Source: Psychrobacter sp.
GTDB lineage: Bacteria > Pseudomonadota > Gammaproteobacteria > Pseudomonadales > Moraxellaceae
Assembly (NCBI GenBank): GCA_012270355.1
Contig: JAAXIL010000137.1
Coordinates: 1 to 5,952, forward strand
Direction of reading: 5' to 3'
Length of the DNA: 5,952 nt
A program made the translations under genes and the position numbers. Every line of letters begins with the position of its first letter. Positions within the stretch are counted from its first letter, which is position 1. Below are positions 4,934 to 5,952 of this stretch, one piece after another. The notes under the pieces were generated by a model, which worked only from the letters and a program-made list of their open reading frames with translations, was not told where the DNA came from and made no database searches.

Positions 4934-5952
4934 TATTCATCAAACCCATCATCTTGAATATGGTGACCTGGTAATAGGTCGGTGAAACGGGTGTATTGTC
5001 CCTCAAATGCTAGCCGTACCGTGCCAATCGGACCATTTCGCTGTTTACCGATGATGATTTCCGCCACGCCTTTTTGGTCAGAGTTTTCGTTATACACCTC
5101 ATCACGATAGATGAACGTGATTAAATCCGCATCCTGCTCAATCGCCCCTGATTCCCGCAAATCAGACATGATCGGACGTTTATTAGGACGATTCTCAAGG
5201 CTACGGTTGAGCTGAGACAGAGCAACGACGGGGCAGTTTAGTTCACGAGCGAGGGCTTTTAGACTGCGGGAAATTTCAGAAATTTCACCAACTCGGTTGC
5301 CTTCCATGCTCGGTACTTTCATGAGCTGCAGATAATCCACCACCACCATGCCGATTTGTCCGCCGTGATTTTTGGCGATGCGACGACAGCGTGAACGAAC
5401 CTCAGACGGGGGCAGGGCGGTGCTGTCATCAATGTATAAATGCTTTTCCTGCAAATGGGTGATCGCCCCCATCATTTTTGCCCATTCCTCTTCGTCCATT
5501 GTTGCCGAACGCAATTTGGATTGGTTGATTTTCCCCCATGATGACAGCATCCGCATGATGATGGATTCGGCAGGCATTTCCATTGAAAAAACGACAACGG
5601 GCAAGTCTGCATGAAACAATACGCCCTCTGCTAAATTCATGGCAAACGTGGTTTTCCCCATCGAAGGACGCGCGGCAACGATGATCAAATCGCCCGCTTG
5701 CAATCCTTGTGTCTTGTTATTCAATTCTGTAAAGGGGGTTTGCAGTCCTATGATGTCATCGGGATTGGCTTTGAGGATTTGAATTTGTTCCACCACGTTT
5801 GCCAACACTTCGTTGACTTCCTGCGGCCCCTTACTGCCCCTGCGTCGGTTATGTTGCTCATTAATGGCAAACACTTTGGCTTCGATGGCATCCAAAATGT
5901 CGCTTACCGCCTGATTTTTTGGATTATAAGCCAGCTCGAGCATCTCATTGCC
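4933..5952 (-). CDS. dnaB: Replicative DNA helicase DnaB, C-terminal part (5' end beyond window)
   Basis: DnaB is the hexameric 5'-3' helicase that unwinds DNA at the replication fork and recruits primase. The frame stays open to the window edge (5944-5952 read Gly-Asn-Glu before the first Met), so the N-terminal domain and true start are missing. The visible 339 residues cover the end of the linker and the RecA-like ATPase domain: Walker A ARPSMGKT (bases 5650-5673), FSMEMPAE, Walker B MVVVDYLQLM, motif SQLNRSLENRPNKRPIMSDL, RESGAIEQDADLI, and the final IIIGKQRNGPIGTVRLAFEG segment with Lys/Arg residues that act across subunits. E. coli DnaB has 471 residues, so about 130 are outside. No intein interrupts the P-loop or other motifs, which are common intein sites in DnaB. 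The gene ends 28 bases from lptC and converges on it, so it is a separate transcription unit. Confidence 0.97.
   Translation of the reverse strand, partial: GNEMLELAYNPKNQAVSDILDAIEAKVFAINEQHNRRRGSKGPQEVNEVLANVVEQIQILKANPDDIIGLQTPFTELNNKTQGLQAGDLIIVAARPSMGKTTFAMNLAEGVLFHADLPVVVFSMEMPAESIIMRMLSSWGKINQSKLRSATMDEEEWAKMMGAITHLQEKHLYIDDSTALPPSEVRSRCRRIAKNHGGQIGMVVVDYLQLMKVPSMEGNRVGEISEISRSLKALARELNCPVVALSQLNRSLENRPNKRPIMSDLRESGAIEQDADLITFIYRDEVYNENSDQKGVAEIIIGKQRNGPIGTVRLAFEGQYTRFTDLLPGHHIQDDGFDE

Noticed and set aside
5650..5673. Intein inserted in dnaB
   Set aside because: The Walker A region and all later ATPase motifs are continuous, with normal spacing and no splicing-domain sequence.

Overview
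The window looks like part of a chromosome from a gammaproteobacterium of the Moraxellaceae (Moraxella, Faucicola or Psychrobacter type). Three things point there: the gene order mutL-like, miaA, hfq; an Hfq with a near-invariant Sm core followed by a very long Gly/Phe/Asp-rich tail, as known from Acinetobacter and Moraxella; and a moderate base composition with AT-rich intergenic DNA. The species assignment is inference. All of it reads as core housekeeping DNA. There are no insertion sequences, tRNA or rRNA genes, CRISPR arrays or phage genes.

Layout, left to right. Bases 3-476 (+) hold one reading frame that is probably the 3' part of mutL, interrupted by an in-frame TAG at 90-92. Its terminal stop overlaps the start of miaA (473-1603, +). 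A 212-base gap follows with a good sigma-70-like promoter, a small AT-rich hairpin and an AAC/AAT-repeat leader that runs into the hfq ribosome binding site. hfq (1816-2529, +) leads directly into kdsD (2539-3633, +), whose ribosome binding site lies inside the last hfq codons. kdsD is broken by an in-frame TAA at 2833-2835, inside the sugar-isomerase domain. kdsC (3694-4224, +) and lptC (4258-4905, +) follow on the same strand. The C-terminal two thirds of dnaB lies convergently on the minus strand (4933 to the window end).

The genes fall into four jobs: mismatch repair (mutL-like) and tRNA A37 prenylation (miaA); RNA chaperoning (hfq); Kdo synthesis and lipopolysaccharide transport (kdsD, kdsC, lptC); and replication (dnaB helicase). 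The striking points are two nonsense codons in otherwise well-preserved frames (mutL-like and kdsD), a cluster of atypical residues just before the kdsD stop, a likely Hfq autoregulatory leader, a 15-bp tandem duplication that copies the kdsC stop codon, and an lptC that is not followed by lptA/lptB. I did not find a convincing new multi-gene system. The most valuable follow-up is to decide whether the two nonsense codons are real mutations or sequence errors.
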